Assembly: GCA_019347945.1 (NCBI GenBank)
Contig: JAHWKK010000007.1
Span: 92,205-156,204 of the forward strand
From: Acidobacteriota bacterium
GTDB taxonomy: Bacteria; Acidobacteriota; Thermoanaerobaculia; Gp7-AA8; JAHWKK01
Direction of reading: 5' to 3'
DNA length: 64,000 nucleotides
Shown here: in pieces, positions 17,500 through 25,998 of the stretch
Position numbering within the stretch: the first letter of the stretch is position 1
How the letters are laid out: every line of letters begins with the position of its first letter
Made by a program: the position numbers and the translations under genes
Notes under the pieces: generated by a model
Told to the model about the DNA's origin: nothing
What the model saw: only the letters and a program-made list of their open reading frames with translations
The model's database searches: none

Positions 17500-18639
17500 T
17501 CAATTGAAGAGCGAATAGAGCAGCAGATTGGGAGAGCCACTCCCTGCATCAATCACCGCACCGGCCGTGGCGGCGTTCGTGATTGCCTCCGAAACGGTGG
17601 CTGGGGAGGCAGTCGGGTTGTTCTGCAGGTAGAGCGCCGCGGCGCCCACAACGTGCGGTGTCGCCATGGACGTGCCGCTGATCGTGTTGGTCTGGGTATC
17701 CGTGAGGAACCAGGCGGAAGTGATTCCGGAGCCGGGCGCGAAGATGTCCAGGCAACTTCCGGTGTTCGAGTACGAGGCACGGAAGTCTGTCTTCTCCGTG
17801 GCCCCGACGGTCATGGCGGCGGGCGTACGCGCGGGAGAGTAATTACAGGCGTCCTCGTCATCGTTGCCCGCAGCGACTCCGTAGAAGACGCCATCATTGA
17901 TCGAGTTCGTGACGGCGGAGTCGAGTGCGGAAGAGATACCGCCGCCCAGACTCATGTTCGCAACCGCGGGGGCACCTGCAGGATGATCTCCGGTCACCCA
18001 ATCGACACCGGCGATCACGTCGGAATTGAGGCCGATACCTGTACAACCGAGGACCCGGACCGGTACGATCGTGACCGATTTGGCGACTCCGTACGTCGCA
18101 CCCCCCACGGTTCCGGCCACATGAGTGCCATGGCCGTTGCAGTCGTCGGTGACGAGATTCAGGCCGGCGGCATATCCGCGGATGACGCGGCCGCCGAACT
18201 CTGTGTGCGTGCTCCTCACTCCGGTGTCAATGATGTACGCCTTCACGCCAAGACCGGTGGAGTTGTAGGTGTAGGAACCGTTGAGCGGGAGGCTACGCTG
18301 ATCGATCCGGTCGAGCCCCCATGTGGCATTTGTCTGGGTTGCGACGAGCGACACTTCCATGTCATTTTCGATCCAGGCAACGTTCGGATTCTGACTCAGG
18401 GCCGTGACGGCGGCAGGTGCGAGTGTTGCGGAAAAACCCTTGATTGCGTGCTCGTAAACGTGGGAAATACGGGCCCCATGAGTTGAGGCGAGACTCTGTG
18501 CTGTGGCCCGGGTATCGACCACGTCGTCCTTCAGGACGACGATATAGCGGTCGGGAATGATCTTCCCGGCGGCCACCGGTGCGGCAACGACAGCCGTTGC
18601 CGTCAAAAGGGTCAGAATTCCGATGACGAGAGCCTTCAT
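17500..18639 (-). CDS. Secreted subtilisin-like serine protease (S8A, proteinase K type)
   Basis: A 379-residue exported protease. The signal peptide is MKALVIGILTLLTATAVVAA. An I9 inhibitor propeptide covers about residues 30-100 (DRYIVVLKDDV ... VAWIENDMEV). The catalytic triad is D138 (AYIIDTGV), H170 (NGHGTHVAG) and S324 (SGTSMATPHV), with the oxyanion Asn at about 259. AAGNDDEDACNYSPA and the spacing match the proteinase K subgroup. A strong AAGGAGG lies upstream of the ATG at 18639, which rules out the longer frame. It stands alone at the left edge of a repeat-rich accessory stretch. No C-terminal sorting domain is present. Confidence 0.95.
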   Translation of the reverse strand: MKALVIGILTLLTATAVVAAPVAAGKIIPDRYIVVLKDDVVDTRATAQSLASTHGARISHVYEHAIKGFSATLAPAAVTALSQNPNVAWIENDMEVSLVATQTNATWGLDRIDQRSLPLNGSYTYNSTGLGVKAYIIDTGVRSTHTEFGGRVIRGYAAGLNLVTDDCNGHGTHVAGTVGGATYGVAKSVTIVPVRVLGCTGIGLNSDVIAGVDWVTGDHPAGAPAVANMSLGGGISSALDSAVTNSINDGVFYGVAAGNDDEDACNYSPARTPAAMTVGATEKTDFRASYSNTGSCLDIFAPGSGITSAWFLTDTQTNTISGTSMATPHVVGAAALYLQNNPTASPATVSEAITNAATAGAVIDAGSGSPNLLLYSLFN

Positions 18640-18870
18640 GAAGTCCTCCTTCAGAGATCGAAAATAAAATTTGAAAGTTTGAAAGTTAGGAAAGTGTAAA
18701 AAGTGTCGAAAGTGTAACAGGAGAGCAGATGTGCCAGCAAGAGCGCCTTCAGTTCTCAATCCCGGACGGGAACCGAGGGCATTTGCCGGCCCTTGCCGAA
18801 ACCCCATTGAGCAAACGCGCCCAGTCGTCATCCCGACCGAGGGATCGCAGCGAGCTCATGAGGCCCGGCG

Positions 18871-18976
18871 CTTTTCGCCTTCGGAATGGAAACTTTCGTA
18901 ACATCTCTCCACCAGGAGCAGAATGCGTTTGAGCCCGGAAATACGCGAGGAACCGAAAAACGAAGGTGTGGCCCTC
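18871..18976 (+). repeat. Dispersed repeat, family B, copy 1
   Basis: Shares the blocks GGAATGGAAACTTTCGT, GAATGCGTTTGAGCCCG and CGAAGGTGTGGCCC, in the same order and spacing, with a second copy at 21574. The two copies are direct repeats that bracket the methyltransferase and the REP-associated transposase. The other parts of the 18640-19024 gap hold the subtilase leader (AT-rich, with short GAAAGT/AAGTGT repeats at 18675-18720) and no gene that I can support. Confidence 0.75.
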
Positions 18977-19024
18977 ACTTCCGAGGGTATGACCGTCAAT
19001 TTCCCCCAATTTCCCAATTTCCGG

Positions 19025-19999
19025 TCAAGCAGAGCCGCGCTTCCGGCAAAGAAGCACGGCGTAAAGTGGTTTCGTGATTTCTCCCGACGCGACCAGCGCC
19101 TTTTCTTTTTCGATCAGGCGGCGTATCAAAGGTTCACTTTCCGGCTTCAGCAGCTCAGCGCCGTTGAGACAGCAGAAGAGCGGGTGCAGGAGATTTCCCC
19201 AGTAGGGCTTGTAGTGAACGATTTCGAAGCGTTCGCGCAAAGCGGGAATGATCCGTGACGATCGAATCATTTCCGACGGATCCTCGAAGACCACGGGCGG
19301 TTTCGCCGGACGCAGCTTGAGTCGGTCATCCAACCTGTCGAATTCTTCGCGAACGGGTTTCATGTCCTCGTCCGTCCATTCGTCGCGCGAGGGCCCCACG
19401 AACTCATCGACATAGACGAGGCCGTGAGGTTTCAGCGACTTCTCGACCTCGGCGAGCAGCCGGTCAGGATCAGAAACGTGATGCAGAGATCCGTGGAAAA
19501 AGACGATGTCGTATCGATCGGGCGGCAACACGATTGAGTTGAAATCCGCCCGGCGATATCGAATGGCCCGGGCGCCTTCCTTGCGCGCGAGCTTTCTTGC
19601 CTTTTTCAGAGAAGCAGGCGAAATGTCGAAGGCCTCCATGCGCTCACAGATCCGTTGCTTGTAAACCACGTCCCGCTCGAGCTCACCCGTGCCGCAACCC
19701 ACCGACAGCCCCAGCTTCAGAGGATGGTAAGCCCAACCGGCTTTCAATCCCTGAGTCGGATGAAGCCACGAAACGCCCGTAACCAGGCAGTTCACGTACT
19801 GGGAGATCAGCGGGTGCTGGGTCCAGTAAACAGATTCGGTCTGTTGCTGCTCATTCCAATGACGAGCCGCAATGGATTCCACGTTGTCCGCAGGCCCGAG
19901 GACTTCGCGCTTCCAGCGGCGGATGATCTCCGGGACGTACTTGCCGACCCCGCTGGCGCGTATCGCAGAGTTCAGGCCGCTGACAATCTGCTCACGCAT
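19025..19999 (-). CDS. Class I SAM-dependent methyltransferase
   Basis: A 324-residue protein. Motif I is LGLSVGCGTGELERDV (about residues 95-110), then MEAFDISPASLKKAR for the acidic adenosine-binding strand, YRRADFNSIVLPPDRYDIVFFHGSLHH for the post-motif region (residues by position) and EVEKSLKPHGLVYVDEF for the motif typical of UbiE/methyltransferase type 11 folds. An N-terminal segment ARHWNEQQQTESVYWTQHP precedes it. The substrate cannot be told; such proteins often modify lipids, sugars or small molecules. It stands alone, on the opposite strand from nearby repeats, and lies inside the B repeat pair. Confidence 0.85.
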   Translation of the reverse strand: MREQIVSGLNSAIRASGVGKYVPEIIRRWKREVLGPADNVESIAARHWNEQQQTESVYWTQHPLISQYVNCLVTGVSWLHPTQGLKAGWAYHPLKLGLSVGCGTGELERDVVYKQRICERMEAFDISPASLKKARKLARKEGARAIRYRRADFNSIVLPPDRYDIVFFHGSLHHVSDPDRLLAEVEKSLKPHGLVYVDEFVGPSRDEWTDEDMKPVREEFDRLDDRLKLRPAKPPVVFEDPSEMIRSSRIIPALRERFEIVHYKPYWGNLLHPLFCCLNGAELLKPESEPLIRRLIEKEKALVASGEITKPLYAVLLCRKRGSA

Positions 20000-20067
20000 T
20001 CCGAGTTGGCCTCACAGCCCCGCATTTTACCCTCGCGCGGTCGATCGAGTCGGGATCGACCGGGTCG

Positions 20068-20130
20068 CACCTTCGTTATTCGGTTCAGTCGCGCGAATGT
20101 AACCCTCGAAGTGCTTCACGGGGAACCGAG
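20068..20130 (+). repeat. REP-like repeat, family A, copy 1 (diverged)
   Basis: Carries TTCGTTATTCGGTTCAGTC and the following CGCGAATGT...TCGAAGTGCTTCAC block found in copies 2 and 3, but with changes and without the GAGGGCCAGACCTTCG lead. It follows the methyltransferase promoter region, in a 514-base gap that holds only repeats. Confidence 0.65.
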
Positions 20131-20142
20131 CCGTGGCGCGGG

Positions 20143-20278
20143 GAGAGAGGGCCAGACCTTCGGGAGAGAGGGCCAGACCTTCGTTATTCGGTTCAGTCAC
20201 GCGAATGTGACCGTCGAAGTGCTTCACAGAAACCGATCCGGTCCTAGAATCGTCGCTTGTTGCTCCTGAGAGCCCCGA
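20143..20278 (+). repeat. REP-like repeat, family A, copy 2
   Basis: Starts with two tandem GAGGGCCAGACCTTCG units (20147-20162 and 20168-20183), then TTATTCGGTTCAGTCAC, the small inverted repeat TCAC...GTGA, TCGAAGTGCTTCACAG and AATCGTCGCTTGTTGCTC. Nearly identical to copy 3 over about 120 bases. Palindromic units next to a RAYT transposase are the hallmark of REP/BIME elements. Confidence 0.8.
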
Positions 20279-20288
20279 GAAGGGCGTG

Positions 20289-20430
20289 GAGAGAGGGCCA
20301 GACCTTCGTTATTCGGGGAGAGAGGGCCAGACCTTCGTTATTCGGTTCAGTCACGCGAATGTGACCGTCGAAGTGCTTCACAGAAACCGATTCGGTCCAG
20401 AATCGTCGCTTGTTGCTCGTGAGAGCCCCC
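20289..20430 (+). repeat. REP-like repeat, family A, copy 3
   Basis: Again has two GAGGGCCAGACCTTCG units (20293-20308 and 20322-20337), here separated by TTATTCGGG, followed by the same 3' body as copy 2. Its end lies about 80 bases from the end of the RAYT gene. The duplicated lead unit suggests local tandem slippage or repeated transposase action. Confidence 0.8.
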
Positions 20431-20513
20431 AAAAGTGGTGTACGAGGGCCGGGCGACTCAGTGCAGCGTCGAGGATGCCCAGGTCAGGCACAGCTCGACA
20501 GTGGCGAGACGAT

Positions 20514-21518
20514 TCAGAACGGCTGTCGGATGAGAACCTCGGGCGGCGGAAGGGGTGGGGCATGCGCGCGGAGGGTCGTGATGCATGAATCGATCAGATG
20601 GGCGAGGCCAGGGATCCGGTTTCTGTCCGTTTCCACCCGGCGGACGAGCGTCGAAACGTGCCCATAGCTCCGCAGCCCGAGAAGCGCCGCGATTTCGCGG
20701 AGCCGGCTGAGCGACTCGATCCTGGCCAGATGCGCGATGACCGCCCTTCCGGGATGCCCGCGCGTCGTGCGGATCTCGTCGAGGTCCGCATCCATCATCG
20801 CGGCCGCGGTCTCGGCCGTTTCCACGAGCTTGGGCCGGTCGACGTTGCGCTGCGGTGAGGGATGCTCGGTCGAGCGTGGCTCGGCGTCGATGAGCGTCTG
20901 CACTTTCGCGATGAACTCGGCTGATCCGAGGTAGATCTGGCCTTTGAGATGACTCCAGATCGATTCGTCGGACCCGACCTTGCGCTGCACGAACTCTCGA
21001 TACGCATTCCGGGCCTCAGGCAGATCCCGATGGAAGTGGCGAACGATCGAGTCGGAGAGCCACCACGGCGCCCGCTCGAGCCCCGCACTCGCACGGTAAC
21101 TCGACCACCGGTAGTCCTCGGGGCGCTCGACCATCCCGGCCCGCACGGGATTGAGAACGACGTAGCGCGCCGCCTCGAGCATCCAGGTTGCCTCGTCGAC
21201 CAGATGCGCCTTGAACCGTCCCTGAAAGAGATGTCCGCATCGGTCGTACTTTCGGTTGGAATCCTGCGCGTAGCGCTGGTTGAGCCGCTGCATTCCGCGT
21301 GACAGCGTCGGCTCGGGTGTGGAGAGGAGGATGTGGTAGTGGTTGCCCATCAGGACCCAGGCGTGGATGCGCCAGTTGAAGAGCGCGACGACTCCGGCGA
21401 GGATGCCGAGAAACGACTCGCGGTCGTCATCATCGTGGAAGATCATCTCGCGGTTGTTCCCGCGCGATGTGACGTGCCACAGAGCGCCACGATGTTCGAG
21501 TCTGAGCGGTCGAGCCAT
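20514..21518 (-). CDS. REP-associated tyrosine transposase (RAYT, Y1/IS200-like) with DnaA-like C-terminal helix-turn-helix
   Basis: A 334-residue single-domesticated Y1 transposase. The IS200-type core has GNHYHILL with the metal-binding HUH as H60-Y61-H62, LNQRYAQDSNRKYDRCGHLFQGRFKA, and the catalytic tyrosine presumably Y119 in RYVVLNPVRAGMV. RAYTs cut single-stranded palindromic REP sequences and are thought to spread them without moving themselves as an IS. The C-terminal 70 residues (AALLGLRSYGHVSTLVRRVE) look like the DnaA domain IV-type DNA-binding tail of many RAYTs. The ATG at 21518 gives MARPLRLEHRGALWHVTSRG, the canonical start. Palindromic repeats lie on both sides, so the locus is probably an active or recent REPtron. 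Confidence 0.92.
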   Translation of the reverse strand: MARPLRLEHRGALWHVTSRGNNREMIFHDDDDRESFLGILAGVVALFNWRIHAWVLMGNHYHILLSTPEPTLSRGMQRLNQRYAQDSNRKYDRCGHLFQGRFKAHLVDEATWMLEAARYVVLNPVRAGMVERPEDYRWSSYRASAGLERAPWWLSDSIVRHFHRDLPEARNAYREFVQRKVGSDESIWSHLKGQIYLGSAEFIAKVQTLIDAEPRSTEHPSPQRNVDRPKLVETAETAAAMMDADLDEIRTTRGHPGRAVIAHLARIESLSRLREIAALLGLRSYGHVSTLVRRVETDRNRIPGLAHLIDSCITTLRAHAPPLPPPEVLIRQPF

Positions 21519-21573
21519 GGAGAAACCATCCCTCGGTGAAAGGAAAAAAGTCCAACCGTTGACGGGAGTGGTT

Positions 21574-21747
21574 GCTTTTCTCCCTCGGAATGGAAACTTT
21601 CGTGACGTCTCTCTACGAGGGTTAGAATGCGTTTGAGCCCGAAATGCATCTCGAACCGACAATCGAAGGTGTGGCCCCCAATTCGCCGCAATTCGCCGAA
21701 GGTGTGGCCCCCAATTCGCCCCAATTCTCAATTGAAGGTGTGGCCCC
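21574..21747 (+). repeat. Dispersed repeat, family B, copy 2, with two extra core units
   Basis: Has the family B blocks (see 18871) up to about 21680, then two additional copies of the GAAGGTGTGGCCCC core at 21697-21711 and 21733-21747, separated by CAATTCGCC/CAATTCTCAATT spacers. On the minus strand it forms the leader of the RAYT gene. The core is the reverse complement of the family A lead unit with one base different (GTG for GTC). Confidence 0.75.
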
Positions 21748-21783
21748 AATTCTGACTCGGCGTGATGAGGTACGCTCGAGACG

Positions 21784-22042
21784 ATGCCCTCAGAGAGAAA
21801 ACTCGTGCGGAAGATCCTTGCCGGAGCATCTGATTCGAATATCCGGTTTGATGAACTGCGTTCTCTCCTGAAGCGGCTCGGTTTCAGCGAGCGAATTCGA
21901 GGCGGCATCACATTTTGCGAGAGATGGCGTTGCGGAGATCCTGAACCTGCAGCCGCGACGCGGAAGAGCGAAGGACTATCAGGTCAAACAGACGCGCGCC
22001 GTTCTGCTGAAGTACGGACTCGGTCGGAGAGGAACACGATGA
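21784..22042 (+). pseudogene. hicA: hicA toxin gene, frameshifted
   Basis: The first frame reads MPSERKLVRKILAGASDSN...LLKRLGFSERIRGG, a HicA N-terminus, up to about 21907. From about 21908 the HicA sequence goes on in the next frame: SHFARDGVAEILNLQP, then AKDYQVKQTRAVLLKYGLG, ending at TGA 22042. HicA is a small mRNA interferase with a double-stranded RNA-binding fold, whose essential His lies in the GSHH block exactly at the break; here that block is damaged. A loss of about two bases (or gain of one) explains it. The TGA overlaps the hicB ATG (ATGA), the normal hicAB coupling. A sequencing error is possible. Confidence 0.8.
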
Positions 22043-22257
22043 GTGAGACTCCGAAGTACGAGATGATCATCTACTGGAGCGAGACCGACGATGCTTTCAT
22101 CGTCGAGGTTCCCGAGCTGTCGGGTTGTATGGCGGATGGGGCGACGTACGAGGAGGCCGTCAGCAATGCGCAAATCGTGATCGCAGAGTGGCTCGAGACG
22201 GCTCGTGAGCTCGGACGAGACATTCCAGCTCCTCGGGGTCGTCTGATGTATGCCTAG
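22039..22257 (+). CDS. hicB: HicB-family antitoxin (short form)
   Basis: A 72-residue intact HicB partial RNase H-fold domain: MIIYWSETDDAFIVEVPELSG, then CMADGATYEEAVSNAQIVIAEWLETA (positions about 9-55), and an RDIPAPRG tail. These are the standard antitoxin features. No C-terminal DNA-binding domain is attached. It starts at the ATG overlapping the hicA stop, so a longer frame that runs back through hicA is not the gene. With hicA broken it may be an orphan relic. Confidence 0.9.
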   Translation: MSETPKYEMIIYWSETDDAFIVEVPELSGCMADGATYEEAVSNAQIVIAEWLETARELGRDIPAPRGRLMYA

Positions 22258-22598
22258 CGAAGCGTTCCGCAGTGAGAGTCATACCCGCCCGCGGTTAAGC
22301 GAAAACTCGCATCCGGGCCTCGAAACCGGGTGAATCTGAACAACGTCAGGCGAGCCAGAAAGTTAGGCCGAAATCGCGTCGGACCAACGCGAACAACATC
22401 TTCAGGTGGTATCGGGCGTCGGAGGGGCGGTACACGCAAGCGGATCCATTCAGGTTGGAGGTAGGGAAACAGCCACACCGGGTCCGGGCAATCTGGTGGG
22501 AAATGGTCTCTGTGACGCTCCACCGCCAGACCCGCTTCCTCCAGGATTCGTGGAAACGCAAGTCCCAGATTGCGGTCGGTGAAGAACGTGAAGTTCAC
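22254..22598 (-). CDS. PIN-like toxin related to VapC45/DUF5615, C-terminus probably degraded
   Basis: A 114-residue frame beginning at a GTG that overlaps the upstream antitoxin stop (GTGA). The start MNFTFFTDRNLGLAFPRILEEAG and HFPPDCPDPVWL match VapC45-type PIN-like proteins (D8 as metal ligand). After about residue 45 the sequence is Arg/Pro-rich and does not look like the family. The expected DARxRYxP block can be partly read in another frame (DARYHLKM). I therefore suspect one or more frameshifts. The 3' end overlaps the end of hicB on the other strand by four bases. Confidence 0.5.
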   Translation of the reverse strand: MNFTFFTDRNLGLAFPRILEEAGLAVERHRDHFPPDCPDPVWLFPYLQPEWIRLRVPPLRRPIPPEDVVRVGPTRFRPNFLARLTLFRFTRFRGPDASFRLTAGGYDSHCGTLR

Positions 22599-23065
22599 GC
22601 AGAGCGCTCGAAGATGATCGCCTCTTCGACGGCTTCGGAGCTGATCTCGTAGTCAGCCGCAACCTCATCAATACTTTCACCCGCATCGATCCGATCGAGC
22701 AGTGTGCGGGTGGAAATGAAGGCGCGGCTGATTACCGGCCTACCAAAAGAGATCTCAGGATCGATCAGAATCGGCTTTGCGTCGATCTGCTCCGCAACCA
22801 TGAATGGATAGAGACGAACGGGGAGACGCAACTCGCCCCACTCGACCCGCTGCAGATGAGTGTCAAACATCCGGCGCATCGCGAGCTGTCCCGACGCGGA
22901 CAGGTTGATGAGCCCTCCGTATCGATCGAGGAAAATCTCACCCCCAGCGGTGCAGAGCTCCTGGCGAAGCAGGAGATTCTCGATGGAAAGCTCCTTCTCT
23001 GCCCACGACAGCGCCTGGCGAACAGCCACTAATGGGACGCCATGTTCCGTGCGGAGCGATCGCAA
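22595..23065 (-). CDS. VapB45/DUF433-type antitoxin, 5' end uncertain
   Basis: A 156-residue frame from a TTG at 23065. The middle (SIENLLLRQELCTAGGEIF, LDRYGGLINLSASGQLAMR) and the C-terminal DUF433 region (SFGRPVISRAFISTRTLLDR, AGESIDEVAADYEI) match antitoxins paired with PIN-like toxins. The homologous frame remains open upstream as SFANLIEAPVLR and SSWFIGRQYETT back to an in-frame TAA at 23213-23215, but no ATG or GTG occurs there. Either the N-terminal helix-turn-helix has been truncated, or a frameshift has separated it. The pair probably formed a VapBC-like module. Confidence 0.6.
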   Translation of the reverse strand: MRSLRTEHGVPLVAVRQALSWAEKELSIENLLLRQELCTAGGEIFLDRYGGLINLSASGQLAMRRMFDTHLQRVEWGELRLPVRLYPFMVAEQIDAKPILIDPEISFGRPVISRAFISTRTLLDRIDAGESIDEVAADYEISSEAVEEAIIFERSA

Positions 23066-23276
23066 AACCGGGGCTTCGATCAGATTTGCGAACGAAAGCG
23101 TCGGAGGCCGCCGACGGGCCGGTCTGAGAACCGGCTGAAACTCCGCTTTTCCCTGCGTCGTCTCGTACTGCCGACCGATGAACCACGACGAGCCACCAGC
23201 CGGCCAGAAAGCTTACATTCCCGGTTCGAGCCGGGGAAAGAGCTGCCGTATCGTCTGATAACGTTAGAGCCAGGCC

Positions 23277-24614
23277 ATGCAACGTCTTCTGAAAAGGTTC
23301 CGACGGGAAACGTCTCCGGTTCGCGAGTTTCTGAGAACCGAAGCCGCTTCAGGAGTCCTGCTCGGCGTTGCAACGATACTCGCTCTGGTGATGGCCAACA
23401 GTCCGCTCGCCGGAGCATACAGGTCCTTTCTCGACACACCGGTAATCGTGGGAATCGGGGCGATTGTCATCGACAAACCCCTGCTGCTGTGGATCAACGA
23501 CGGTCTGATGGCGATTTTCTTTCTGATCGTCGGACTCGAGATCAAACGGGAGATAAAGTACGGCGAGCTGTCGAGTGTGAAGTCGGCAACCCTCCCTCTC
23601 GCCTGTGCCGCTGGCGGAGCAATGGTTCCCGCTCTGATCTACCTCGCTTTCAATCCCTCATCGCCAGCCGCGCGTGGCTGGGCGATTCCGATGGCAACCG
23701 ACATCGCCTTCGCGGTCGGTGTTCTCGCGCTGCTCGGGACTCGGGTTCCCTCGTGGGCGAAGCTGCTGCTTCTGGCCACGGCGGTGGTTGACGACCTGAT
23801 CGCGGTCATCGTCATCGCGCTCTTCTACACCAGCGAGCTGAAAACCGAGGCTCTGCTGCTGGCGACAGGCGCAGTCGGGATCCTGATCATTCTGAATTCA
23901 CTGAATGTCAGAAACCTCTGGCCATATCTTCTGGTGGGTGGGGGGCTCTGGGTTGCCGTTCTCAAATCGGGTATCCATGCGACTCTGGCGGGCGTCGTCC
24001 TCGGGTTTTTGATCCCGGCAATGGCGAAAAAACAGCGCGCGCTCACCGACAACGAAGCTGCGCTACTCCAACAGATCGGATCGCGAACGGACGAAGAAAC
24101 CAATCTCCAGAAGGAGCACCGCCAGCAGAGACTCGAGCGTCTCGAAGATCTCGTCGTCGAGTCCGGCTCTCCGCTTCACCGTCTCGAGCACAAACTTCAT
24201 CCTGTCGTCGCATTCTTGGTGATTCCGATTTTCGCTTTCGCGAACGCCGGCCTCACACTGGACGTGCAGACACTGACCTCCGCTCTGGCGGCTCCGATCT
24301 CACTCGGCATCATCGTCGGGCTCTTCCTCGGCAAACAGCTCGGCGTATTCACCGTGGCGTACCTCGCGATCAGGCTCGGTCTGACTCCCCTTCGCCCGGA
24401 CCGTGACACGCTGATCTGGATTTACGGCCTCTCACTCCTCGCGGGGATAGGATTCACCATGTCTCTGTTCATCGGGGGTCTCGCCTTTGACGATCCGGGA
24501 CGTTTCGAGCAGGCCAAAATCGGTATCCTGGCCGGCTCGCTTCTCAGCGGTGTTTCCGGTTTTCTCCTGCTGAGAACCCGCTCGCCGCGAGCTCCGGAGA
24601 CCAGCGCCGACTGA
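23277..24614 (+). CDS. nhaA: Na+/H+ antiporter NhaA
   Basis: A 445-residue inner membrane antiporter exchanging Na+ or Li+ for H+ in pH and salt homeostasis. Twelve hydrophobic segments are visible. The ion-binding AVVDDLIAV holds the two catalytic aspartates, and WINDGLMAIFFLIVGLEIKRE, PMATDIAFAVGVLALLG and GIGFTMSLFIGGLAF are NhaA signatures. A charged loop of about 55 residues (near 245-300) between membrane segments is longer than in E. coli, as in many longer NhaA homologues. It stands alone between the decayed toxin-antitoxin cluster and icd. Confidence 0.97.
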   Translation: MQRLLKRFRRETSPVREFLRTEAASGVLLGVATILALVMANSPLAGAYRSFLDTPVIVGIGAIVIDKPLLLWINDGLMAIFFLIVGLEIKREIKYGELSSVKSATLPLACAAGGAMVPALIYLAFNPSSPAARGWAIPMATDIAFAVGVLALLGTRVPSWAKLLLLATAVVDDLIAVIVIALFYTSELKTEALLLATGAVGILIILNSLNVRNLWPYLLVGGGLWVAVLKSGIHATLAGVVLGFLIPAMAKKQRALTDNEAALLQQIGSRTDEETNLQKEHRQQRLERLEDLVVESGSPLHRLEHKLHPVVAFLVIPIFAFANAGLTLDVQTLTSALAAPISLGIIVGLFLGKQLGVFTVAYLAIRLGLTPLRPDRDTLIWIYGLSLLAGIGFTMSLFIGGLAFDDPGRFEQAKIGILAGSLLSGVSGFLLLRTRSPRAPETSAD

Positions 24615-24751
24615 ACCGCGTTGAGGCCGCCGGCGGGAAGCTGGGGTCAGAGCCAGACGGGCTGTTGCCGCTACCGGTGTGCAATCGGGCACTTCTCGAT
24701 TTTTCCCGGCGAATCCAATAGAGTCGCCGCGAGAAAGGAGTTGCCCGACAG

Positions 24752-25993
<1,242 letters not shown>

Positions 25994-25998
25994 TGTAG

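Noticed and set aside
20068..20430. CRISPR array
   Set aside because: The repeats are palindromic with no unique spacers of even length and lie beside a RAYT transposase, not cas genes.
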